Assembly: GCF_001426225.1 (NCBI RefSeq)
Contig: NZ_LMRT01000015.1
Coordinates: forward strand, 130,030-170,869
Direction: 5' to 3'
Length of the DNA: 40,840 bases
Source: Allobosea sp. Leaf344
GTDB taxonomy: Bacteria > Pseudomonadota > Alphaproteobacteria > Rhizobiales > Beijerinckiaceae
This document shows, in pieces, positions 1 through 7,726 of the stretch. The notes under the pieces were generated by a model, which made no database searches, had not been told where the DNA came from, and was given only the letters and a program-made list of their open reading frames with translations. Position 1 is the first letter of the stretch, and every line of letters begins with the position of its first letter. The position numbers and the translations under genes are program-made.

Positions 1-683
1 TGCGACTCCTGATCGTTGAAGATGACGCCGAGGCTGCGGCCTATCTGACCAAGGCCTTTCGCGAGGCCGGCCATGTCGCCGATCACGCGGCCGACGGGCT
101 GGAAGGCTACGCCATGGCGGAGGGCGGCGGTTATGACGTGCTGGTGATCGATCGCATGCTGCCGCGGCTGGACGGTCTCTCGCTGATCAGGTCGCTGCGC
201 GAACAGAACGACACGACCCCGGCGCTGATCCTCTCCGCGCTGGCGCAGGTCGACGACCGGGTGAAGGGGCTGCGCGCCGGCGGCGACGACTACCTGCCCA
301 AGCCCTATGCCTTCTCCGAGCTGCTCGCCCGCGTCGAGGTGCTGTCGCGCCGCCGTGCGGCCCCGGCTTCGGAGCCCACCACCTATCGCGTCGGCGATCT
401 CGTGCTCGACAGGCTGGCCCATCGCGTCACGCGCGGCGCCGAAGAGGTGCTGCTACAGCCGCGCGAGTTTCGCCTGCTGGAATATCTGATGAAGCATGCC
501 GGGCAGGTGGTGACGCGCACCATGCTGCTCGAGAATGTCTGGGATTATCATTTCGACCCGCAGACCAACGTCATCGACGTCCATGTCAGCCGCCTGCGCG
601 CCAAGGTCGACAAGGGTTTCGAGCATCCGATGATCCACACCATTCGCGGCGCGGGGTACATGGTCCGTGACGCCAGCCGCTGA
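1..683 (+). CDS. OmpR/PhoB-family response regulator (5' end cut by one base)
   Basis: DNA-binding response regulator of a two-component system. The window opens with 'tg', which with one missing base would make the ATG, so only one base is lost and the full protein would be 227 residues. On that numbering the receiver domain opens with a VEDD acidic pair, has the phosphoacceptor Asp51 in VIDRMLP and the conserved Lys101 in the LPKPY motif. A winged-helix DNA-binding domain fills about residues 130-225, with the usual VWDYHFDPQTNVIDVHVSRLR stretch and the closing IRGAGY motif. The next gene, a sensor kinase, starts inside its last codons with a 17-bp overlap, so the two are almost certainly a cognate pair. 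The stimulus cannot be told from sequence. Family assignment is firm. Confidence 0.95.
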   Translation, partial: RLLIVEDDAEAAAYLTKAFREAGHVADHAADGLEGYAMAEGGGYDVLVIDRMLPRLDGLSLIRSLREQNDTTPALILSALAQVDDRVKGLRAGGDDYLPKPYAFSELLARVEVLSRRRAAPASEPTTYRVGDLVLDRLAHRVTRGAEEVLLQPREFRLLEYLMKHAGQVVTRTMLLENVWDYHFDPQTNVIDVHVSRLRAKVDKGFEHPMIHTIRGAGYMVRDASR

Positions 684-2181
684 TCCCGTCGCAGGGCGTA
701 GCCGGCGCCAGCATCTGCTGCCCAACCTGTTCCGTACGACCGCCTTCAAGCTGACGGCGGTCTATCTCGTCGTCTTCGCGCTCTTCGCCGGCTTCGTGCT
801 CGGCTATGTCGCCTGGAACGCCCGCCGCCTGCTCGACGACCAGATCCGCTTCACCATCGATGCCGAGATCCAGGGCCTCGCCGAGCAGCAGCGGCTCGGC
901 GGCATGCGCCGCCTGATCAACGTCATCGAGCGGCGCTCGCGCGGGCCCGGCGCCTCGCTCTACCTCGTCGCCTCGCCGATCGGCGAGCGGATCGCCGGCA
1001 ATGTCGAGGCGCTGCCGCCCGGCGCGCTCGACCGGCCGGGCGAGCGCGAGATCGAATATGCCCGCACCAGCGACGGCGTCGAGACGCCGAGCCGGGCGCT
1101 GGTGCGCGTCTTCATCCTGCCAGCCGGGTTCAGGCTGCTCGTCGGGCGCGATCTCGAGGAACGCGAGCGGCTCGGCGCCGTGATCCGGCGCGCCGCCGGC
1201 TGGTCGATGCTGCTGGTCGTCGTGCTCGGCTGTTTCGCCAGCTGGTTCGTCGCCCGCCGCGTCCTCAAGCGCATCGACGGCATGACGGAGACCGCCCAGA
1301 GCATCATGGCCGGGGATCTGCAGGGACGCCTAGCCATCGCCGGCACCGGCGACGAGCTCGACCGGCTGGCCGACAACCTCAACGCCATGCTCGACCGGAT
1401 CGGCGAGCTGATGGCCGGGATGCAGCAGGTTTCCGACAATATCGCCCATGATCTGAAGACGCCGCTGACGCGCCTGCGCAACCGGGCGGAAGAGGCGCTG
1501 CGCACCGCTTCCACGGCCGACGAGCTGCGCGCGGCGCTGGATGGCGCGATCGACGAGGCGGATAATCTGATCCGCGTCTTCAACGCCCTGCTGATGATCG
1601 CGCGGCTGGAGGCCGGGCGCATCACCGACAGCATGAACGATCTCGATCTCTCGGAGATCGTCGCGGGGATGGCCGAACTCTACGAACCCCTGGCGGAGGA
1701 GGCCGGGTTGGCGCTGCGGACCCGGATCGCGCCGGGGCTGCGTATCGCCGGCCATCGCGAGCTGCTCGGCCAGGCGCTGGCCAATCTCATCGACAACGCG
1801 CTGAAATACGGCGAGAGCGGCGCTGCCGCCCCGGAGATCCTGATCGAAGCCGCGCCGAGCGGGCCGATGATCGAACTCTCCGTCGCCGATCACGGCCCCG
1901 GCATTCCGGAGGCCGATCGCTCGAGGGTGCTGGAGCGCTTCGTCAGGCTGGACCGGAGCCGCAGCAAGCCGGGCTTCGGCCTCGGCCTGTCGCTGGCGGT
2001 CGCCGTGGTGAAGCTGCATGGCGGCCAGCTCCGGCTGGAGGATAATGCGCCCGGGCTGCGCGTGGTCATGACCCTGCCCGCCGCCGCTTCCGCCGCGCAA
2101 GCAGCTGTGGACACACCGGCGCCGGGCACCGCCATCCCCTCGACACCGCCGGCGGAGCCTGCTCGGCTCGCCCCACCCTAG
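667..2181 (+). CDS. HAMP-domain sensor histidine kinase
   Basis: Inner-membrane sensor kinase, 504 residues from a GTG start that overlaps the response regulator by 17 bp, which suggests translational coupling. Order of parts: transmembrane helix 1 at about 27-49, a periplasmic sensor region of about 125 residues with no domain I recognise, transmembrane helix 2 at about 176-198, HAMP at about 199-250, the HisKA dimerisation helix with phospho-accepting His261 in the motif AHDLKTPL, then the ATP-binding domain with N box (NLIDNALKYG, about 373), G1 (DHGPGIP, about 408) and G2 (GFGLGLSLA, about 436). The C-terminal 35 residues are Ala/Pro-rich and look disordered. It should phosphorylate the upstream regulator. 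From memory, this kinase-regulator pair often lies beside glnE in rhizobial genomes, but nothing here shows a link to nitrogen control. Confidence 0.94.
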   Translation: MTPAADPVAGRSRRQHLLPNLFRTTAFKLTAVYLVVFALFAGFVLGYVAWNARRLLDDQIRFTIDAEIQGLAEQQRLGGMRRLINVIERRSRGPGASLYLVASPIGERIAGNVEALPPGALDRPGEREIEYARTSDGVETPSRALVRVFILPAGFRLLVGRDLEERERLGAVIRRAAGWSMLLVVVLGCFASWFVARRVLKRIDGMTETAQSIMAGDLQGRLAIAGTGDELDRLADNLNAMLDRIGELMAGMQQVSDNIAHDLKTPLTRLRNRAEEALRTASTADELRAALDGAIDEADNLIRVFNALLMIARLEAGRITDSMNDLDLSEIVAGMAELYEPLAEEAGLALRTRIAPGLRIAGHRELLGQALANLIDNALKYGESGAAAPEILIEAAPSGPMIELSVADHGPGIPEADRSRVLERFVRLDRSRSKPGFGLGLSLAVAVVKLHGGQLRLEDNAPGLRVVMTLPAAASAAQAAVDTPAPGTAIPSTPPAEPARLAPP

Positions 2182-2252
2182 AGGCCCGCCGGCGCATCCG
2201 ATCGATCCGGCCGGGCCGCGGGGGGCAGGGCAGGGCGAGAGGTGGCGGCATC

Positions 2253-5204
2253 ATGCAGGGGCGGCTCTTCGAAAGGCTGAAGCAGGCGCCGGTCCTGCCG
2301 GCGCGGGCCAAGGCCGCGGCCCTGGTCGCACGCGAGCTGATCGAGCGCCTGCGCGACGAGGAGCTCGCCGCCGCGCTGCAGGCGCATCTCGCCGAACAGC
2401 CTTCGTCCCTCGCGCTGGTCGCGGGGGTGCTGGCGCATTCGCCCTTCCTGACGCAGATCATGCGGCAAAATCCCGATCTCCTGCTCGCGACGCTGATCGA
2501 GGTGCCGGAGGACAGGCGCGACGCCCTGCTGGCGGCGCTGGAGACCGAGGCCGGCAGCGCCGATACGCCGGGGCTGATGCGGCTGCTGCGCCGCTTCCGT
2601 CAGGCGATGGCGCTGCTCGTCGCGCTCGCCGATATCGGCGGCGTCTGGACCGTCGAGGCCGTGACGCAGGCCCTGACCGCTACGGCGGATGCGGCGGTGC
2701 GCCTGGCGGCGGAGCATGCGCTGCGCCAGCAGGCGGATCTCGGCCGGATCCGGCTGGCGGAGCCGGTAAAGCCCGGTGCGGGCACAGGCCTGGTCGTGCT
2801 GGCGCTCGGCAAGCACGGTGCCGGCGAGCTCAACTACTCCTCGGATATCGACATCGTCGTCTTCTTCGATCCGGAGGCGGCGGAGGCCGCGGGCGTCGCC
2901 GAGCCCACGACCTTCTTCGTCAAGCTGACGCAGGTGATGGCGCGGATCATCCAGGAGCGCACCCCCGACGGCTATGTCTTCCGCGTCGATCTGCGCCTGC
3001 GGCCCGACCCGGCCTCGACCCATGTCGCCGTGCCGCTGCCCAGCGCCTATGCCTATTACGAGACCGTCGGGCAGAATTGGGAGCGCGCCGCCATGATCAA
3101 GGCGCGCCCCATCGCCGGCGACATCGCGCTCGGCCAGCAATTCCTGCGCGATCTCGCCCCCTTCATCTGGCGCAAATACTTCGATTTCGCGACCATCGCC
3201 GATATCCACGCGATGAAGCGCCAGATCCAGACCGTGAAGGGCCACGAGACCATCGCGGTGGCGGGCCATAATGTGAAGCTCGGCCGCGGCGGCATCCGCG
3301 AGATCGAATTCTTCGTGCAGACCCAGCAGCTCGTCTTTGGCGGCCGCCGGCCGGCTTTGCGCGGGCCGCGTACCTTGGACATGCTGGCGGAGCTGACGGA
3401 GGAGGGCTGGATCACGCCCAAGGCCCGCGACGAGCTGGCCGCCTGCTATCGCTGGCTGCGGACCATCGAGCACCGCCTGCAGATGCGCCATGACGAGCAG
3501 ACGCAGACCCTGCCGAAAGCCGCGGCCGACCTCGAGGCCTTCGCCCGCTTCTGCGGCTATGCTTCGGCGGCGGCCTTCGGCAAGGCGCTCACCGCCTGTG
3601 CCCGCAAGGTCGAGGGCCATTACGCCCTGTTGTTCGAGGAGGGGCCGAGCCTCGCCGCCGAGGCCGGTACGCTGAGCTTCACCGGCCAGGATCTCGATCC
3701 GGAGACGCTGGAGACGCTGCGCAAGCTCGGCTTCCGCGATCCCAGGACGGCCGCCGAGACGGTGCGCGGCTGGCATTTCGGCCGCCGCGCCGCCGTGACC
3801 AGCGCCCGCGCGCGCGAGGTGCTCACCGAGCTGACGCCGGCGCTGCTGGTGGCGCTCGGCCGGACGCTCGATCCCGATGGCGCGCTCGCCCATCTCGACA
3901 ACGCCTTCGTCAGGATGCCGGCCGCCGTCGAATTGCTGACCTTGCTGCGCTCGCATGACCGGCTGCTGACGATTTTCGCCGATATCCTGGGCAGCGCCCC
4001 GCGTCTGGCCCGCGTCGCCGCGATGCATCCCCATGTGCTCGACGGCATCATCGACCCCGCCTTCACCTCGGCGACGCTGGATGTCGAGGCCAAGGCCAGG
4101 CGCATCCGCGCCTTCGTCGGCACGCCGCCGCCCAGCGTCGAGGACGGGCTCGACCGGCTGCGCGACGCCGCCCGGCAGGAGAATTTCCTGGTCGGGGCCC
4201 GGCTGCTCTCCGGGGTCTATGATGCGCACCGGGCCGGCGAGGCCTATTGCGCCGTGGCGGAGGCGTGCCTGCGCGTCGCCTATGAGGATACGCGCGCCGC
4301 CTTCGCCGCCGAGCATGGCAGCGTCGCCGGCGGGCAGACGGTGGTGCTGGGGCTCGGGCGGCTCGGTGCCGGCGAATTGACCCCGTCCTCCGATCTCGAT
4401 CTCATCCTGCTCTATGACAGGCCGGGCGAGGCCGAGCCCAGCGACGGGCGAAGGCCGCTCGACCCGGTGACCTGGCATATCCGCTTCACCCAGCGCCTCG
4501 TCGCGGCGCTGACGGTGCCGACGCGGCGCGGAACGCTCTACCAGGTCGATATGCGCCTGCGCCCTTCCGGCAATAAGAGCCCGGTCGCGACCCAGTTCGC
4601 CGGTTTCGAGGCCTATCACCAGGGCGAGGCGGAGATCTGGGAGGAGATGGCGCTGACCCGCGCCCGCGTCATCCTCGGCGACGGAGCGCTGGCCGAGCGT
4701 GCCCGGCGGAGCATCGCCGCGATCCTGCGCCGCGAGCGCAAGGCGGCGACGGTCGCCGCCGCCGTGCTCGAGATGCGCAGCCTGATCGCGCGGGAGAAGG
4801 GCGAGGGCGACCCCTGGGATTTGAAGCTCGCGGCCGGCGGCCTCACCGATCTCGATTTCCTCGCGCAGTTCCTGGTTCTCGCTCATGCGGCCCGTCATCC
4901 CGAGCTGCTGGTTCCCGAGACGGGGGCGGTGTTTCGGGCCGCGGAAGCGGCGGGGCTGCTCAGCCCGGGCGATGCCGGCTTCCTCGACGAGGCCTATGCG
5001 CTGGTCGGCGCGGTCCAGCTCTGGCAGCGCTTCACCGTGGAGGAGGGGGCCGAGGCCGGTGCCGTCCCGCCCCGCGTGCTCAGCCGCATCGCCACGGCCG
5101 TCGGCCGACCTGACGCCAAGGTGCTGAAGGCGGAGCTCGACGAGCTGCGCCAGGGCGTGCGCGCGCGCTTCCTGGCGATATTGGGTGCGGCCCGGAAGGG
5201 CTAG
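2253..5204 (+). CDS. glnE: Bifunctional glutamine synthetase adenylyltransferase / adenylyl-removing enzyme
   Basis: GlnE adds AMP to, and removes it from, glutamine synthetase in response to PII and glutamine, so it sets nitrogen assimilation. At 983 residues it is close to the family size (about 950 in enterobacteria). Two nucleotidyltransferase domains are visible. The N-terminal one, normally the deadenylylation half, has GELNYSSDIDIVVFFD with metal-binding Asp198 and Asp200. The C-terminal one, normally the adenylylation half, has GELTPSSDLDLILLYD with Asp714 and Asp716. Both halves carry the VDLRLRP / VDMRLRP motif downstream. The ATG follows a purine-rich GAGAGGTGG stretch. It lies 71 bp after the kinase and could share its transcript. 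Its 3' end faces the next, convergent gene across only 18 bp. No key residue seems missing. Confidence 0.97.
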   Translation: MQGRLFERLKQAPVLPARAKAAALVARELIERLRDEELAAALQAHLAEQPSSLALVAGVLAHSPFLTQIMRQNPDLLLATLIEVPEDRRDALLAALETEAGSADTPGLMRLLRRFRQAMALLVALADIGGVWTVEAVTQALTATADAAVRLAAEHALRQQADLGRIRLAEPVKPGAGTGLVVLALGKHGAGELNYSSDIDIVVFFDPEAAEAAGVAEPTTFFVKLTQVMARIIQERTPDGYVFRVDLRLRPDPASTHVAVPLPSAYAYYETVGQNWERAAMIKARPIAGDIALGQQFLRDLAPFIWRKYFDFATIADIHAMKRQIQTVKGHETIAVAGHNVKLGRGGIREIEFFVQTQQLVFGGRRPALRGPRTLDMLAELTEEGWITPKARDELAACYRWLRTIEHRLQMRHDEQTQTLPKAAADLEAFARFCGYASAAAFGKALTACARKVEGHYALLFEEGPSLAAEAGTLSFTGQDLDPETLETLRKLGFRDPRTAAETVRGWHFGRRAAVTSARAREVLTELTPALLVALGRTLDPDGALAHLDNAFVRMPAAVELLTLLRSHDRLLTIFADILGSAPRLARVAAMHPHVLDGIIDPAFTSATLDVEAKARRIRAFVGTPPPSVEDGLDRLRDAARQENFLVGARLLSGVYDAHRAGEAYCAVAEACLRVAYEDTRAAFAAEHGSVAGGQTVVLGLGRLGAGELTPSSDLDLILLYDRPGEAEPSDGRRPLDPVTWHIRFTQRLVAALTVPTRRGTLYQVDMRLRPSGNKSPVATQFAGFEAYHQGEAEIWEEMALTRARVILGDGALAERARRSIAAILRRERKAATVAAAVLEMRSLIAREKGEGDPWDLKLAAGGLTDLDFLAQFLVLAHAARHPELLVPETGAVFRAAEAAGLLSPGDAGFLDEAYALVGAVQLWQRFTVEEGAEAGAVPPRVLSRIATAVGRPDAKVLKAELDELRQGVRARFLAILGAARKG

Positions 5205-5222
5205 ACGGCCGTCGCCGCTGTC

Positions 5223-7511
5223 TCACGCCGCCTGGGCGAGCTTGCTCGTCGGCAGGCCGAGCGGCAGATGCACCATCACGATCGTGCCGGCGCCGATCGC
5301 CGAGCGCAGCCTGAGCGAGCCGCCATGCAGCTCCACCAGCGAGCGGGCGATGGCGAGGCCGAGACCCGAGCCCTTGTAGCTGCGGGTCAGATCGCCCTCG
5401 ACCTGCTCGAAGGGGCGGCCGATCCGGTCGATCTTGTCCTTGGGGATGCCGATTCCCGTATCCTCGACGAAGATGTTGAGCGCGCCCGGCACCTGGCGGA
5501 CCCGCAGCGCGACGCTGCCGCCTTCGGGGGTGAATTTGACGGCGTTGTCCAGGAGGTTGCCGAGGATCTGGTACAGCGCATGGGGATCGGCGTGAATGGC
5601 GACGTCGCGAGGGCCTTCCATGGTCAGCGTCAGCTGCTTGCGGTCGCTCTCGTCGGAGATCTTGCGCATCGCCTCGTCGACCACCAGCCCGATCGCGACC
5701 TCGGATTTCTCCAGCCGCATCCGCCCGGATTCGATGCGCGACATGTCGAGGATGTCGTTGATGACGCCCAGGAGATAGCCGCCGCTGGAGCGGATGTCGC
5801 GGACGTAATCGAGATACTTGTCGCAGCCCAGGCTGCCGAACAGGCCGTTCTCCATGATTTCCGAGAAGCCGATGATGGCGTTCAGCGGGGTGCGCAGCTC
5901 ATGGCTCATATTGGCCAGGAATTCCGATTTGGCGCGGTTGGCGCTGACCGCCGCCGCCTTCTGCTCGAGATAGCGCTCGGCCAGGTCGGCGAGCTGCTGG
6001 GCCTGCGCCTCGAGCTTCTGCCGCGACGCCTTGAGATCGGTGACGTGCAGCAGCAGCTGGTGCTCGGACTGGGTCAGCCGCTCTTCCTGCTGCTTGAGCT
6101 TGGTGATGTCGGTGCCGACCGACACCGAGCCGCCATCCTTGGTGCGCCGGCCGTTGATCTGCAGCCAGCGGCCATCCGACAGCCGGGCCTCGTAGGAGCC
6201 GCAGGCACCGGTCATCAGCCTGGGCTCGCGGTCCATGCTCGGCTGCGCGCTCAGCGCCATCACCTCGTCATGGCTGATCCCCGCCTGCAGCAGTTCCGGC
6301 GGCAGCTGGTGCAATTGCTGGTACTTTGCGTTGCAGAGCACCAGGCGCTGCTCGGAATCCCAGAGCACGAAGGCCTCGGAGATCGCCTCGACCGCGTCGC
6401 GCAGCCTCGCATCGGCGGTCGCCGTGCGTTCGGCCATGCGGCGCTGCTCCGAGATGTCGACGGCGATGCCGACGAGATGCTGCGAGCGCGTGCGCCGGTC
6501 GGTGACCAGCTCGGCCCGCGCCTTGAGCCAGACCCATTCGCCGGCGGCGTCGCGCACCCGGAATTCCTGGTCGAGATGGTCGGCCTCGCCACGGCTGATC
6601 GCATCGGCCAGCGCGTAGAAATCGGCGTCGTCGGGATGGATGAAGGCCGAGACCTCGCCGAAGGACATGAAGTCGCCGGCGCGGTCATAGCCCAGCATCG
6701 CATACATGGAATCCGACCAGTAGATCTGGCCGCGCGCCAGGTCCCAGTCCCACAGCCCGCAATGGCCGCGGTTCAGCGCGGTGTCGATGCGCTCGCGCAC
6801 CCGGTCGCAATCCTCGTCGGCGGCGCGGGCGCGGCGCGCCTGCAGCATGAAGGCGATGGTGGTCGCGCCCAGGGCGAGCCCGGCTGCGCCGAACAGCACC
6901 GCCAGGCCGCGCCGGCGCTCATGCCAGACGCCCAGCGCCCGCGAGACCGGCTGCATCACCGCGACCTGGCCGAGCGGGGCGGCGAGATTGCGCACCGAGG
7001 CCAGCATGTCGGGGCCGCCGGGCGGGGTGATGCGCATCACGCCGGCACGCTCGCCGAACACGGTCAGGGGCTGCGTCGGTCCCAGAATGTCGACCAGTGT
7101 GCGCTGGGTGCGGCCGATCACCGGCTCGCTGGCGACGATATGGCCATCGGCGGCGCTGACATGCACGATCCGCCCCTGTTTCGAGATGTAGCGGGCGGCG
7201 AGGGCGGCCAGCGCGATCTCCGCGCTCTTCTCGACCCGGCTGGCGGCATCGAGCTCCGCGGCGATCAGCGCGGAGAGGACGTCGATGTCGCGCGTCGCGG
7301 TCTCCAGCGCGTCGTCGCGCATCGCCGTGTTCTGGACCAGCGCGCCGAGGCACAGCGTCAGGATGAAGGCCACGACGACAGCGGGGAGGAGGGCGCGGAC
7401 GCTGGGCTCCAGGGCTTCGAAGCGGCTGTGCAGCGGGTTGCGCACCGAACGTGCTACCCCCAGAATCGTGCGTGCGCGCATAGGCGCGCAGCTCGCGTTC
7501 GCACGCGTCAT
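5223..7511 (-). CDS. Membrane PAS-domain sensor histidine kinase, PleC/DivJ-like
   Basis: Hybrid-free sensor kinase of 762 residues. I start it at the ATG at 7511 because it has a strong ribosome site (AAGGGGG) just upstream; the open frame runs on to 7580 without one. Parts: transmembrane helix at about 38-60, a periplasmic region of about 140 residues, a second helix at about 203-225, a first PAS/PAC at about 245-357 (GLWDWD...IYWSDSMYAMLGY), a second PAS at about 370-473, a coiled coil at about 475-515, then HisKA with His537 in NMSHELRTPLNAIIGFSEIM and an ATPase domain with NLLDNAVKF, EDTGIGIP and GSGLGLAIA. The H-box wording is that of the alphaproteobacterial PleC/DivJ/PdhS kinases that set DivK/CtrA phosphorylation. 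That is resemblance only; no partner gene is adjacent. The upstream region is rich in GANTC sites. Confidence 0.9.
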   Translation of the reverse strand: MTRANASCAPMRARTILGVARSVRNPLHSRFEALEPSVRALLPAVVVAFILTLCLGALVQNTAMRDDALETATRDIDVLSALIAAELDAASRVEKSAEIALAALAARYISKQGRIVHVSAADGHIVASEPVIGRTQRTLVDILGPTQPLTVFGERAGVMRITPPGGPDMLASVRNLAAPLGQVAVMQPVSRALGVWHERRRGLAVLFGAAGLALGATTIAFMLQARRARAADEDCDRVRERIDTALNRGHCGLWDWDLARGQIYWSDSMYAMLGYDRAGDFMSFGEVSAFIHPDDADFYALADAISRGEADHLDQEFRVRDAAGEWVWLKARAELVTDRRTRSQHLVGIAVDISEQRRMAERTATADARLRDAVEAISEAFVLWDSEQRLVLCNAKYQQLHQLPPELLQAGISHDEVMALSAQPSMDREPRLMTGACGSYEARLSDGRWLQINGRRTKDGGSVSVGTDITKLKQQEERLTQSEHQLLLHVTDLKASRQKLEAQAQQLADLAERYLEQKAAAVSANRAKSEFLANMSHELRTPLNAIIGFSEIMENGLFGSLGCDKYLDYVRDIRSSGGYLLGVINDILDMSRIESGRMRLEKSEVAIGLVVDEAMRKISDESDRKQLTLTMEGPRDVAIHADPHALYQILGNLLDNAVKFTPEGGSVALRVRQVPGALNIFVEDTGIGIPKDKIDRIGRPFEQVEGDLTRSYKGSGLGLAIARSLVELHGGSLRLRSAIGAGTIVMVHLPLGLPTSKLAQAA

Positions 7512-7573
7512 GCCCGTCCCCCTTCGGAAAACCGTTACCGTCAGCAAGATCGGGAGACGTGCCGCATCCCCTC

Positions 7574-7676
7574 GAATCACTTTCAGTTGAATCCTCGCGA
7601 GGCGGTTTGTCTAGCCTTGAGTTGAATCAGCACTGCAGAATTCGCCTTTGGGTTGTAGTGCCGATTCGGATGAATC
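7574..7676. promoter_or_regulatory. Cluster of five GANTC (CcrM methylation-type) sites upstream of the PAS kinase
   Basis: The 215 bp between the kinase start (7511) and the end of pepN (7727) contain no gene and are lower in GC than the rest. GANTC sites begin at 7574, 7589, 7624, 7663 and 7672, and a sixth lies at about 7455 just inside the kinase gene. Read on the minus strand, GATTCAACT occurs twice, 35 bp apart. In alphaproteobacteria GANTC is the target of the cell-cycle methylase CcrM and helps recruit GcrA to promoters. The sites are seen directly; a role in expression of this kinase is inference. No clear -35/-10 pair could be assigned. Confidence 0.5.
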
Positions 7677-7726
7677 CTGTGCGCGTAATGATCCGTTAAT
7701 CTTTCGGACAGGTGCGCGTTAACCTT

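Noticed and set aside
2178..4898. A 906-codon minus-strand open frame opposite glnE
   Set aside because: It mirrors the codon positions of glnE in GC-rich DNA, is rich in Arg/Gly/Gln/His without domain likeness, and glnE is certain.
5205..5222. GACGGCCGTC palindrome between the convergent glnE and kinase stops
   Set aside because: Ten bases with no loop and no T run; not a terminator that can be supported.
5268..7625. A 785-codon plus-strand open frame opposite the PAS kinase
   Set aside because: Antisense shadow of a clear kinase gene; composition is that of a GC-rich reverse frame.
7694..7724. Two TTAA motifs resembling a CtrA site
   Set aside because: Spacing between them is 19 bp, not the 7 bp of a CtrA box, and they lie at the end of pepN.
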